Shown here piece after piece: positions 36,433 through 48,222 of a DNA stretch of 64,000 bases. Origin of the DNA: Nannochloropsis oceanica. Its lineage: Eukaryota; Sar; Eustigmatophyceae; Eustigmatales; Monodopsidaceae. The notes under the pieces were generated by a model, which worked only from the letters and a program-made list of their open reading frames with translations, was not told the origin of the DNA and did no database searches. Location: NCBI GenBank assembly GCA_004519485.1, contig CP038120.1, forward strand, positions 248,501 through 312,500, written 5' to 3'. The position numbers and the translations under genes are program-made. How positions within the stretch are numbered: position 1 is the first letter of the stretch; the number at the start of each line of letters is the position of its first letter.

Positions 36433-37217
36433 GGCATCATTCTGCTTCCGCTGCTGCTACTTCCACTTAGACTTATCGGCAATGGCGGCATCGGCGTCGA
36501 CACCCTCCCTCCCTCCCTCCCTCCTTCCCCTACCCCCAACAATAACGTCCTCCGAATATCGTCGGCTAACGACGCCATGTTGTCCCCTACCTCCTCCCCC
36601 CCCCCCTGTCTCAAGGCCTCCATCAATCCCTCTTCCTCCCTCATTCTCTGACGGGCGTACTGTTGTTGAGGCTGTCGGCAAATCTCTGCCAGAAACAAAA
36701 GTACTTCGCGGTGCATGTCCTCGTCGTAAGGGGGGGGAGGGACGGAGGGGCTGAGGGGAGGAAGGAGCAAGGTCCGAAGGTGGGTGAAGAGGAGGGGAGA
36801 TGCTTCGAGGAGGGCTTGAAAGGTGATGCCCCTGGCTTGTAGTAGCTCCGGTGTCGAGATCTTAGCGCGGAGGTTGCATAGCGCACGCAGGCGGACCTCG
36901 CGAAGGGGGTGATTAAGCTTGAGAGGGAGGGAGGGAGGGAAGAAGAAAGTCATGAGAAAGAGCTGCGAACAAACATGCCATTTATGGGAGACATAGCGCA
37001 AGGAACGGCTACGGACAGGGAAGGATGAGGAACCGATAGTTGACTCATTTACCTTGTCTACAAGCCGGGTAAGGCGGCCAAGGGAGGACAGGCCGCGGCT
37101 GGTGCTATTGCTGAAGGAGACACCGCTCGTTTGGGAAACGTCGAGGCTGCTACATTGTTGCCCCCCGTGTTGATAGCCACTGTGCTCGTTGTTGTCGTCG
37201 TCATCTGCGTAGATCAT
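28501..37217 (-). CDS. RTTN: Rotatin homologue (armadillo-like centriolar protein)
   Basis: Rotatin is a large armadillo-repeat protein needed for centriole assembly and length (Ana3 in flies). A short first exon (37217-37053) is spliced in phase to one very long exon (36917-28501), about 2860 residues in all (human 2226). The N-terminal signature is present: NHPLREVRLRALCNLRAKI, and later LFREELLEDYPPEAFLARPS followed by IVRRLLRTM, both matching the family closely. The rest is leucine-rich helical repeat broken by Ser/Pro, Glu/Gly and glutamine repeats. The frame changes once within G-homopolymers at about 35,161-35,220; the exon length is one base short of a multiple of three, so an assembly indel is the simplest explanation. 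It is divergent from the FUSC-type gene. Confidence 0.85.
33598..33822 (+). repeat. Compound triplet tract coding polyglutamine and polyglutamate
   Basis: More than 200 bp of TTG, CTG and CTC triplets. On the rotatin coding strand these are CAA and CAG (Gln) and GAG (Glu), giving residues about 1085-1160 as alternating Q and E runs. CAA-rich and CAG-rich blocks are clustered, not mixed at random. Confidence 0.9.
35161..35220 (+). other. Reading-frame change in rotatin at G-homopolymers
   Basis: Upstream in gene sense the frame reads LVLLTLALLQQ; downstream the helical frame EITSLLILSAAHHPQLLGHL continues in a different phase. Between them lie G runs of 7-8 bases and no usable GT donor. Confidence 0.7.
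36345..36432 (+). repeat. Polyglutamine triplet repeat in rotatin
   Basis: TTG and CTG triplets, CAA/CAG on the coding strand, giving a glutamine run with a few His and Asp near residues 216-246. Confidence 0.9.
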
Positions 37218-37816
37218 GGCTCTTGGCTGTGATTGGGCCGTGTGGTGTAGGTGTATGTGTGAGACGGAAGGAGACGCATGGAAGAAAGTGCTTCTTGGCG
37301 ATGATTTGGTGAAGACAGGCAGAGAGTGAAGAGAGGAGGACGCATGAAGTTCGCTTGGACAAGGACGAGCCCTGCCCGAGTAGTACCAGTGCTTGGCTTG
37401 TGTAGTTGAGCGAGTAGTGACAGGGGAAGCACAAGCATGTCATACATGGAGCGGCACATTATTCTACCCCTTTCCCGCCAGTTCTCGGGCAGCCAGTCCC
37501 ATCATCCCATCACACAAATCGATCGATACACACGACGCAAAACGGCACATACCCCTTCCCCACCGGGCAACTCCTTCTTCAACACTACGCATGCCGACTT
37601 GGGTTACAACGCCTCACACTTGCATTTATTACATTTTTGGGGGGTACTGTAGTGCTCAATGGACTGACTTCTTTCTCAACAAAAATCCATAGGAACCAAA
37701 AGATTTACGTCCTTGAAGGAGTGGTGGCGCAGCCTTTCAACCCCGACGAGATGAGTTAGAATCCGGAAGTCCTCAAGATCCTACCTCGTGCGCCCAAGTA
37801 CGCGAAGTGTCTGAGC
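37218..37816. promoter_or_regulatory. Divergent intergenic region, rotatin / FUSC-type gene
   Basis: 599 bp between start codons, with no GGGA tract. No gene or RNA gene recognised. Confidence 0.45.
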
Positions 37817-40800
37817 ATGGACTCTGACGCTGAGAGGGGCACAGATGAGGCAGGGGCGCCCTCGTACTCGTCATCAAATGGGCCGTCCTTGCCCTTGCAT
37901 GTGCTCTCCCCCGCACTCTTAGACCATGTCGGGCCTCCGAGCCGACACTGCAGCCAATGGAAATCCTCAGAGATGACGCGTCAGGATGGGCAGTCGGATA
38001 CTGGTAATTATTATCGGCGCCGCTCCACCTCGGCCTCAAACGACACCTCCACCCATAACACTTCACGCTTCCGTCGAAGCAGCTGCGCCTCCACAGCGGG
38101 CGGCAGTGATGCAGACGATGACGATGAAAACTGGAGCAATATCTACGTCGACGACGACTCTGATGACTCGGACTGTGACTCAATAGGAAACCCCTGTATG
38201 TCCCGGCGCTTTTCGGCGGTCATGCCGCATCGCGTCTGGGCCTCTCCTCTCAAAACTTCCACGGCAGGCCGTACTAGTAACACCAATGCAGGCAACTTCA
38301 TCCATGGCGATGCACCTTTCTCCCAGATGACACTGGCAGCCTTGATTGAAACGCAAGCGGAAGGCGAACAAGGCAGCATGCAATACAAGCCAAGTGGCTT
38401 TCGCTCCCATAGTGAGTCTCACCAGCACAACAACCAAGCAAGTTTCTCCACAGCATCCACGCCTTGGCGGCAGCGTGAATCATCGCTGGAAGACCCCAGC
38501 GGCAGTGTCAGCACTGCAAGCAGAGACACTCACTCCCAGAAACCGACGCGGCCCCCTAGAAAGCATGGCTGCAAGAGGGGTCCGGCCTACTTACATTTTC
38601 GGTCAAAGATTGAGATGGCTATTCGCACAGCCTCGGCAGCAGGATTTTCCACAGGCATCATGTTATTTGTGTGGAGCTGGGCACACTCTTTATCCTGGTT
38701 TGGAGTCACGCTTGCCATCTCAGGAACGCGAAAGAGCTTGGGAGAAACATTTATGGCAGCATTTGATTTTTGGAAAGGCGGTTTGCTGGTCTTGCCATGG
38801 ATCTACGCCCTGAATGTGGTGCGCTCCCACGCTATCCTGACTTTGTTGGGGCTTTTCGTGTCTCTGATATTTATAATTTGGTTCCCGGGTGTCTCGGATT
38901 CGGGTAAGAGCATGGCGACCATTTTCCTAACAGTGGTCGTCTTGACAGGTGACAAAGACCCGGTAGTGCATTACAACAGTCTTGTACGCGACCTGTACAT
39001 GACAATGATCATAGCGAATGCCTTCTCTGTGATGGCATTGCTGCTACCATTGCCTTTACCTTCGCTTGCCCTCTTCGATGTCCGCCTGAAGGTTAAGATA
39101 ATCCGACATCGTTTAGGATCTATATTGCGTGGGTATGACCACACGTTCGATCTCGGTCAGGAGGTTCACTACAGTATGATTGAGCAGCTGTTGGAGGAAA
39201 TATCAAGGGCTCTTGTCGAGATCAGAGCACAGCTTCCTCAGGTAAAGTGGGAAATGGTCGTGTTGCGCTTTAAGCAATATTCGCACGCGCATCTTGTCGC
39301 CTACGTGGAGACGGTTGAGAAGCAATTGGAGCTTTTCAAGGGTATGCGTTTGTCCTTGCGTCGAATGAGCAACAATGCCACGCATCAGGTACGATCTTTG
39401 CTTCCTCTATGCTCTCAGTATATCTCCCATTCATAAATAATAATAATATCTGCACCCTCGACCCATTTTCTTACGTCCCATCCTACCTCTTCAATCAGGA
39501 ATTTCTTAAGTACTTGCAAGAGCCCTTGAGTCACTTGCTGGAGGCGTGTGTGGCGGTATCAGACACAGCCACTCGGCAAATTGAATCAGAGCTAGTGGTG
39601 GGCGCGTGGTTGCGGAAGTATGTTAAACAACGCCGCCAGAATCAGCGGCTAGATAAGCAGCGATCTCGGGAGATTCGCGCGGAGCCCCATCAATCTACGG
39701 TAAAAGAAGGTGGAGCAAGCATGCGTCAGCATCGGCGCCAGCAAACCATGTCTCGAGCGGTAAAATACCAGCTCCAATCTCGCAGACATTCTTATGATTT
39801 GGATAGTCTTTTTACAATCGTTGAATCGCGGGCGGAGGTGCTGATGAAAGAGTTTGTCAAAGCTCGCTTAGCCATCTTGTGTGGCTTCAAAGCGGTGTCT
39901 GAGGACGGCATGGGTGATCCCTTGTCATATAATTTGCGTAGTTCTACGAAGCCTGCAACCACTATCGATATGAACCCGACGTCCGTGACAAATACAATAC
40001 CGGTGACGATCCTCAGCCAGAGTGATAGCGGCAGTACCAAAAACAAGTTGGTGACAAGCAGCAGCGCAATCAGGAGGCCCAGCGAGGACAGCAATGAGGG
40101 CGGTGATGCCGACAGTAGGAAAGGAGATAGTGAGGAAACCGCGCCACATCAATTAGCACCTGCGCAAGAGGACACGATGCACCCTAAGCCGCAGCAGCCA
40201 CAGAAGGTACACTGGACCGTGGATGGGCTGGAACTCCAAAGGCATCAGAGCGGGCAAGCGGTGTATAACGCATTTGCGGCTGAATATTCCAAGTTGGGTT
40301 ACTTCAACGTCATTCCTCGGCACGCTTTCCTTCTCGACATCTGCAATTACGTCCGAACGCTTCCAATCCTCATCACGGCTTGCTGCGCTCGTAAAGACGG
40401 TGACGACCCCTTCTCCCACTTCTCCTCAACAGCCCAGAACTCAAAGCTGCCTTGGTCAGTTTGGGCAAAGGACAAGCTCATCGGATGGCGAGGCTCCTAT
40501 CTCGAACCTGCACTAGCGGCGATCGGATTGTTACGGAAGCGGTCAAACGTTGTCGAGAGTGCAGCTGTTATGGAAGCAAGTGAGGGCGGGCGAGATGCCG
40601 CAGGAGTCGGAGTTTCAGAGGGAGGAACAGTAGGCACGAATTTCAAGACAGCCAAGACAAGCACAGCTGCAACGACACCGAAGGCTTCGTCCCACTACTC
40701 GTCATCTCGTGGTAGAGTTTCAGAGTTTCAGGGTCCTATTAGAAGCATGGACAGCATCAGCATCAGCAGCAACTTTAGGATACCCCACGACCGCAGCCAT

Positions 40801-42174
40801 CAGCACCACCATCTCCACCACTCCACTCGGAAGCATCGCTCTACGAAAGGAGCGAACGGAAGTCAGAAGTTTTTCAGCCGTCTCAGACAGCCGGTCAAAG
40901 TAGCCTTGGCAATTTGTCTTGCCAGCCTCATGGTGCTCTACGACGTAGGACCCAGTACGACTTGGGGAGTGATTGCGGTGTGTCAAGCCATGTCATCTCA
41001 TCCTGGCTCGAGTTTCAAGCAAGGCTATGATCGTATACAAGGCACCGTATTGGGCGGAATGTTCGGCATCGTCATCTTGGACTGGTTTAATTGGACCAGC
41101 AAGCTTGCCATTCTTTGCTCCCTCACCGTTTGGGTCTTCCTCTGCTCCCTCAGCCAGAGGTCGTCTTCGCATGGACAAGTGGCTGTGGTGGCGGCTGCCA
41201 CAGCGCCAATGATTATGATCGGACCCATGGCGGGTGGGAAAGGTGCCATGATTCGTATCCCGCAAACCGTCTTGGGTTCACTGCTTTATGTCGTTATTGA
41301 TAACACCTTCTGGCCAGTCCGCGCCAAGCTTGACCTGCGCCGGGAGCTCCTTGCCTCTCTACTACACTTCCGCGAATTGTGGGGGCTTACTTTTTCCATA
41401 TTTTTGCAGAAGGCTCCAGACCCCGTTGAAGCTATGGCGAACGCCCAGATTCTGCATGATACATTGACCTCCTCCTTTTCTCTCCAAAAGAAATATATCT
41501 CCTTGGCTTTTGATGAGCCGGAGTTGTTTCATAAGCCTTTTCACGTGGGCGTTTACCAGACGGTAGTGGAATCTTTATCGAAGGTTTCCTTGTTTATGGC
41601 CATGTTGGTCCGATCTTCCATAGCATTCCCCCTCGAAGTCGAAGAGCGGGACCGTGCCATGCTAAGCAGCATTCAAGGTGCCGTACATGAGCTGAACCAA
41701 GCGACGACATCGGCTCTGGAGGAAGCGTACGAGGCCGTTAAGGGCATGACGGACCGGAAATGGAAGGACGAGTATGAAGACAGGACAGGAACGACGACAG
41801 ATGCTGCAGCAAGTCCACACGAAGGACGAAGGCTGGCTGGAGGGAGAGGGTTGAGGAATCATCATCACAACTACCACCGGCGCAAGCGGACCACGGCTAC
41901 ACCTGTCCTGTCGACCGAGGCTGCCCAAGCCGTTGCCCTGCTCCGTCTGAGACAAGCATACGTCAAGATCCAGGACTGGGTGGACGTATATTTCGAGGAG
42001 CATATCAGGGAAAACTGGACGAAGGACGACCTTGTCTTTGTATCGGCGGACTTGATATTGTCTTTGTGTGGGATGATCTTTGCCGTCGAAGGTCTGGGCA
42101 AGGGATTGCTCGGGTTGGGGCATGCCATCCGAGAGCTCGTGGAGCGTGAGAAGGGGAATTATTATCGATTGTAA
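37817..42174 (+). CDS. FUSC / aromatic-acid-exporter-type membrane protein
   Basis: Exons 37817-39388 and 39499-42174 join in frame to 1415 residues. After a low-complexity cytosolic region of about 260 residues comes a first block of hydrophobic helices (about 265-430: GIMLFVWSWAHSLSWFG, ILTLLGLFVSLIFIIWF, SVMALLLPLPLPSLALF), a long hydrophilic middle with His- and Ser-rich stretches, and a second block (about 990-1135: VALAICLASLMVLYDV, TTWGVIAVCQAM, QGYDRIQGTVLGGMFGIV, RIPQTVLGSLLYVVIDNTFW). The two-block layout and the GYDRIQGTVLGG signature fit the FUSC superfamily (fusaric acid resistance, fungal aromatic acid exporters, plant ALMT). The substrate is unknown. Confidence 0.8.
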
Positions 42175-43008
42175 AATTGATTGACTCCAATGGCGATGAA
42201 GTTGTATTTGTCTCATACCAATAGAATAGATACTTGTATTTACGTTTAGTTTTGCTAGGGTGGGTGTGGTGTCTTTATCGATCGACTTTGTGATATCCCA
42301 CCAGAATGAAAAGATAAAAAAAAAATAAGCTTAGAGAAGTGCGAGTCGTCGTTGTGTGTTTTGTTTGTTTTAAATTCTAGTCGCCGATATGACAGCCGTC
42401 TCGATCCTTTCCATCTAGCCATCACCCTGACTTTCTGATGGATTTTCTTTTCCGCTTAAATGCTTTTGAGTCCAGGCCATTGAGTCCAGGGGGGCGTTTG
42501 AAGTGAGTCGGTAAGTCGATTTGGTTCTTTTCCTCAAGAGAGTGTACTTTTGTATTTTCTGTGAGATCGAATCAATCATGTCCTCCCCCTACTCCCCTTA
42601 CACGGCGCAAGGATATGTTTCACCATTGCCAATGCCCATGCCTACTTTATCACAAATATTCGTCAGCAAGTAACCTTGACTTGATGTGTTCTAAATTATA
42701 ATCGTCGTCGTGCGTTGCCCCCAGAGGTATCAAGTAAGTGCCAATGGGCCAACGGCTGTGCTACGAGCCTCGACGTTGAGGTCCAGAGCGCGTCACAAAC
42801 CTACAGCCTCTATTTATCTCGTGACACCTCCGTTAATTGCAATAGATGGCAATATTCCTAGTCACCATAATTTCCGCGATTTTGGCTCGATTTTGATTTC
42901 ATCTTGACCCCTTTTTTAATTCCACCATCCTACCCACCGACCAAGACGTCACAAAACCCCCGCCAGCCGCCCCACACAAACGAGGCTTCTCCAGCTTGTC
43001 CCGAGGGA
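42175..43008. other. Intergenic region upstream of HPRT
   Basis: 834 bp with AT-rich 3' flank (42,180-42,370). No gene seen. An in-frame upstream extension of the HPRT ORF exists from 42,904 but has no ATG. Confidence 0.5.
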
Positions 43009-44342
43009 ATGACGACAACTCGTAGGCTTGTCTGTACTGTAATCCGTGGAGGTCTCGCCATGCTGCTCAGTAGCACTTGCCGCTCCTCCACCACTCCCAC
43101 CCCCCTCGCCGCTGCGTTCCTTCATCGCCACTACCAAACGACAGCTTCCACTTGCAGCAGCAGGAGCAGCAGCGGGAGCAGCAGCAGCAGCAGGAGCAGC
43201 AGTACACGGACCACCAGCCCTTCCGCGCCACCAAAGTCCTTGTCTTCAACATCTGTCACCCCTTTTTTCGCTGGTTCGTCTACCTCCACTTCTTCCTCCT
43301 GGTCCCCTCCCATTTTCATACCGGACGCCCAAACCCTCTACCCGCTCTCCGCCTTTGCCCTTCCTCAATACCTCCTTGATTCTGGAGAACTCGAAGGTGT
43401 TTTGTTGCCCGCTGGGATGATCCAAGATCGGATCGATAAAATTGCAGAAGACTTGCTTCTGAACTTGAAAATGAGCCACAGCAGCAGGAGTAGTGATCTA
43501 TACGAAGTCCACCTCCTCTGTGTTTTAAAGGGCGCGGGTCGGTTCTATCACTTCTTATTCGATTCTCTCCGTCGTCAGGCCCAGGCGTCGCGGACGCCCT
43601 TACTGATCAAGATGGAGTACATCAAGGTCAGGAGCTATTCAGGCATGCAAAGTACCGGTATGGTGGATGTGAGTGGCTGTAAGCTCGACGAGCTGAAAGA
43701 CAAAAATGTCGTGATTGTGGAGGATATTATAGATACGGTACGCGCTTCTTGTCGCCTTTCCTCCTTCCCTCCCTCCCTGCGTGATTTTCATAGATTGCAT
43801 ACCACGAGCATCGAGTCTCACCCTCCCTGACTCCCTCCCTCCCTCCCTCCCTCCCTCTATCCCTCCACCCCTTCTCTTCGCAGGGCAACACTCTTCGGAA
43901 ACTTGTCCCTCTTCTTCTCTCCCACCATCTCGCCTCGCTTCGCGTCCTTGCCCTTTTTCAAAAGCGGGTCTTGTCCTCTCAAGGACTCAGTAAGGCAGGG
44001 AAGGAGGGCGAGGCAATCCCCAATTTGGGCGGGGTAGGCTTCTCGCTGCCCGATAAGGTAACGAAGAAAGGAAGGTAGGAAGGAGGGAGGGTAGATGCTG
44101 AGTATGATTGTGTGGGCTTGGTATCAACTCACTCACCTGTTCGCCCTTCCCTCCCTCCATCCCTCCATTCCTCCATCCCTCCATTCCTTCCTCCCTTCCT
44201 CCCTCCCTTCCTCCTTTCCTCTCTCCATTCCAAGTTTGCGGTAGGCTACGGCATGGACTTGGAGGAGCACTACCGAGACGTGGAGCATCTATGCCTGCTC
44301 AGTCAGAAGGGAATTGAGAAACACCTGGGAAAGAAAGAATGA
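43009..44342 (+). CDS. HPRT: Hypoxanthine-guanine phosphoribosyltransferase
   Basis: Purine salvage enzyme joining hypoxanthine or guanine to PRPP to give IMP or GMP. Exons 43009-43737, 43884-44057 and 44235-44342 join in phase to 336 residues. The catalytic domain starts near residue 115 and has the family features LYEVHLLCVLKGAGRFYHF, IKVRSYSGMQSTG, the PRPP-binding loop VIVEDIIDTGNTL (split by intron 1) and FAVGYGMDLEEHYRDVEHL. The first 110 residues are Arg-, Ser- and Thr-rich with almost no acidic residues, which suggests an organelle presequence; a second ATG at 43060 would shorten it. GMP reductase, another purine-interconversion gene, lies 4 kb downstream. Confidence 0.93.
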
Positions 44343-45085
44343 AGGTGGCGTTGACTTCCTTCCTCCCTCCCTACCTCCCTCCCTATCTACCTACCTACCT
44401 TCTTCCCTACCTCCCTTCCCCCATCGCTCTCTCCCTCGAACTTACGAGAATAATTTCAAGATCTGGCGTAGTGTGTGATTGACAGGAATGCTCGTTTCCT
44501 GTGGAGGGATTCAGGCATGGCCCCCTCCCCTCCCAGGCATCCCTTCTTGTCCCTCTACGTTCACTGGTGTCGAGGACATGCACACACATTCATGAAGTGG
44601 ACAAAAACAAGAGCAAGATGAAACATTAATTGCCCGTTTGCGCGGCGGAGAAACATCAAAAGAAGGAAGGAGAACAACAATAAGAAGAACAAGAAGAACA
44701 AGAAGAGCAAGAAGAAGTACAAGAAAAAGAAGTACAAGAAGAAGATGAACAAGAACAAGAAGAAGTACAAGAAGAAAAAGAAAAAGAAGTAAATGAAGAG
44801 GAAGAATAACAAGTACAAGAACAAGTACAAGAAGAAGAACATGAAGAAGAAGTACAAGAACAATTACAAGAAGAAGAACAAGAAGAACAAGTACAACAAG
44901 AAGAAGAACAAGAAAAAGAAAAAAAGTACCGTTGTAAGATGACAGTAAGATCAAATCAAAATTCACAAATGTTTGAATACCTCCTCTATGGTTCGGGTGT
45001 CTTGGCTCTTTCAATTTTAAACAAGTCGGCGTTCAGTGGCGCGGAGCGGGCTTGAAACTCGCCGGAGTCCCACAACAGCAGGTGG
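44343..45085. other. Convergent 3' intergenic region with purine-rich tract
   Basis: Between HPRT (+) and the PRMT-like gene (-). It contains short CCCT/CTAC repeats at 44,360-44,420 and the AAG/AAC/TAC tract listed separately. No gene seen. Confidence 0.55.
44648..44938 (+). repeat. AAG-rich triplet-like tract with AAC and TAC interruptions
   Basis: About 290 bp built from AAGAAG, AACAAG and TACAAG blocks, almost purely purine on the plus strand apart from the regular C and TAC. It is intergenic, unlike most other triplet tracts in the window. Confidence 0.85.
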
Positions 45086-47140
45086 TCAGAGGCTTGTCGT
45101 CATGACTCCTCCTCGCCTCCCTCCCTCCCTCCCTCCTCCCTTCCCTCCCTCCCTCTCCTCCTTCCCTTGACTCGCAAAGAATTTTCTCCATCCCCTGACA
45201 GAGTCCACCCGACAGACCAAGTCACAGTAATGCACATACACACTCTCGCGATACTTCACCTCCCTCCCGCCCTCTCTCCCTCCCTTCCCTCTTCCTCCTC
45301 CTCCATTCTTTCTCCCCGTCCTGTTTCCCTCTCTCCCCTTCCTCTCTTCCCCCCTCTCCTCCCGTTTCCGCACCGTGACAATCATTTCGTACCAGGGCTG
45401 AGCTTCGCCTACGTAGCACCTGCTCTCACACTCGACCTCCTCCCCTTCTTCCACGACCCACCCACCCCGTCCTACCGGCACGAAGACATTCATCCAGTTC
45501 GTGCACGCCTTGGGATTATCCGCGTTCGAGGTCTCCCATTCCTCCTCCCCTGCTTCCCTCCTCTCCTCCCTCCCACCCTCTCTCCTCCCTTCCTCCCCAA
45601 GCGACACTCCCACCCCGTCGGAGACACCTCTTTCTCTCCCTCCCTGCCCGAAGAACAGGTAAAAAGCCAGGCCATGGAAAGGCCGAGATTTCCCCCTTTC
45701 CGACTCCATCTTTCCCACAGTCCAACGGGAGGAAAAAACACGGGGGACGGAGGAGGAAGGGAGGGAGGGCACGGGCGAGGGCGAGGACGAGGGAGGGAGG
45801 GAGGACGGGAAGTGTCGTCGGAGCTCTTCCAAAACATTGTACTCTTCCATGACCCCGGGCTTAGTTGAGAGCTGTGTGTCCGCGAAAGGGAACTTGGCAA
45901 AAAAGACAAGCCTTTTCCCTATGGCCGCAATACGGAGGGAGCGGCGGAGGGAGGGCGACGTCAAATCTACAGGGACGACCCTTGTACCGAATGTCAAGGG
46001 GATGGCAGTGGTGAGGGAGGGAGGGAGGGAGGGGTAGGAGCGGGCGCATTGGTGGAGGATAGAGATGTAGCCTTCCGATGAACCGAAATGGCCCAGGATT
46101 TCCGCAACGAGGGCCGTAGGGTGCGAGGGAGGGAGGGAGGACGAGGGAAGGAGGGGGTGAGAAAGGGTGGAGGAGGGGGAGGAGAAGGAGAGGGAGGGGA
46201 GGGGGACGTGCCCCGCGAGACCATGGATCACTTGGAAGCGTGGTGTCGGCGGCTGCTGCTGCAGCTGTTGTTGTTGTTTTTGTTGTCCTCGTCGTCGGTG
46301 CTGTACTTGAGCTGGCTTCTGCAGGAGTAAGGAAGGAGTAGAATGTCGGAGAGGAGGGGGTGACGAGGGGGAAGAAAGGAAGGGGTCAAGGAAACGGCGA
46401 GGAGGAAGAGAAGAAGGAAGAGAAGGAGGAGGTGAGAGGAGAGGAAGAGGAGGAGAAAGAGAAGGAGGTTGATGGAGAAGAGAAAGAGGAGAAGGAGGAG
46501 GAGAAGGTGGAGGAGGAGGACTGCCTTTTGTTTCTCCTGCACCTGCCATCCATTTAACTGCCTTTGCCGCCAGCGACAGAGTGGTAGACAGGATCGTTTT
46601 CATGCTATTTTCATGCCCGTCATGCTGCTGCTGCTGCTGCTGCTGAAGTCCCGAGCTTCCATGACGGTGGCTGTTGCTGCGGCTGCAATCCGCATCACCG
46701 ATTCTCCTGCTTCTCTTCTTCCCTCCCTCCTTTGTCGCACGTTTACCACCACCAGTACTGCTCCTGCTGCTACCGTACAATTTTTGCATCCTCCCCTCTA
46801 CTTCCGTGGCGCTGGACGCCACGGCCTCTACAGCTAGTAGGGTGTTTTGCGGGTGGGCGTCCAAAATAAGCTGAGACAACGTCCCCATGGCCCCGGGACC
46901 AATCTCAAGCCAGTGCCGGTGGGTATGAGGCTGCTGCGGCCGCTGTCTCTGAAGCTGATCCTGCTTCTTCTCGTTAGGGTTCATTTCACAGAGAGGCGAG
47001 GTGCAGTCTCCAACACAAAGCTCGCTTAAGTCCCGACTGCATCTGGTTCGGATTCTCGTTGGTCCTATCGTCGTCTTCATACATTTTGCCTCCAGATTTG
47101 AGCGTCTTCGACGCCGCTTCATCTCTTGTTTGTCCTCCTC

Positions 47141-47183
<43 letters not shown>

Positions 47184-47614
47184 GACTGCTGCTGCGACTG
47201 CTGCTGCCGCTTCTCCCCACCATTCTCCCCGCCGGCACTTGCCTGGGCAATGGCCCGTTGGAAAAAGCGATTTCGCCATGTATCTTGGTCCATGCATCGG
47301 TAGCCGGCGGTCTCATAGCCGTCCCCCAAGTCCTCATGAATATTGGCCGCATCATCCGGAAAGCCGAGTTGTACCTCCATGGTCGCCTTGCCTTTCGTCA
47401 GAAGGATATTAAGGAGCTCGGGAGAATAGACATGATGTCCAAGAAGCTCGCTAATAATAGCAGCAAGAGCGCTGGTGCGCTTGTTTTTGCCGGTGGTGGG
47501 GGTGACATTGGGTTTGGTGTTGCAATCGGTAGTGCTGCTGCAGGTGGGAGGCGACTGTCGGTGGGCAGCACGAGATGACAGAGAAGAGCGATGAGCCCGG
47601 GAGGTATGCGGCAT
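45086..47614 (-). CDS. PRMT-like SAM-dependent methyltransferase
   Basis: Single-exon frame of 842 residues. The SAM-binding motif is HWLEIGPGAMGTLSQLILDA followed by LLAVEA (about residues 233-265). A PRMT double-E loop is recognisable as VAEILGHFGSSEGYIS (compare the SELLGSF..NE loop of PRMT5), followed by IPLTFGTRVVPVDL, and the C-terminal beta-barrel has NWMNVFVPVGR and WYEMIVTV. This fits a divergent protein arginine methyltransferase fold, but large Gln, Ser, Pro and Glu/Gly insertions break it up and the substrate cannot be said. No typical PRMT THW motif was found, so an atypical member is likely. Confidence 0.7.
47145..47202 (+). repeat. CTG-type repeat coding polyglutamine
   Basis: CAG codons on the PRMT-like coding strand (Q/S run near residues 137-156). 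A second short run lies at 46,622-46,645. Confidence 0.85.
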
Positions 47615-48222
47615 ATTAAAGCTGCAGCCGTGACGTGCCTATCGGGTGGATATGTGGGCGTAAAAAGTGCATTTTTGGGTCGTGGTTGTTCTGATTAGGC
47701 GGGCATCCACTTTGAAATTTGTAAAGCAAAAAAACGGCCCAGCAACATCCGTAACTCTTCCCCGTATTTTCTGTGCGTTTTAATCGCACATATCCTGAAA
47801 ACTACACGCGACATGTGCTACAGGTCCTAAACTTCCCCAGAGCATATCGACATCCTCCTAGGGCAAGCATCCGCATCCCACGCTTGCTGCCACGCCTCTT
47901 AGTGGCCTAGGGCGCTGGCTTATCCTGGAAGGGGAAGCGGAAATGGAGCTGTGGCACAATCAACATGCTGCTTCTCATTCTGATATTTGAATGGTACGCT
48001 CAATTTATTTTCATTTATTGTGTATTATCCTCCGCATGCGTCATCATCGTCTCTTTTTCTTTTGTGATTCTGATGGGACACGTCCATCTCCGTACAAGAT
48101 GCGAATCATCCGTTCTCTCTCTCCTTCTACAATCTCATTCTTACTGAACAACGTCTCTCACACTACCCACACAATGCGCTTGAAAATCCTTCCTGTTCTC
48201 TTTCTCCTTACTCGCTTCCTAT
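47615..48222. other. Intergenic region, no gene seen
   Basis: Between the PRMT-like start codon and the GMP reductase stop codon, both minus strand. About 47,650-47,990 is free of low-complexity repeats and probably holds the promoter of the PRMT-like gene. Confidence 0.45.
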
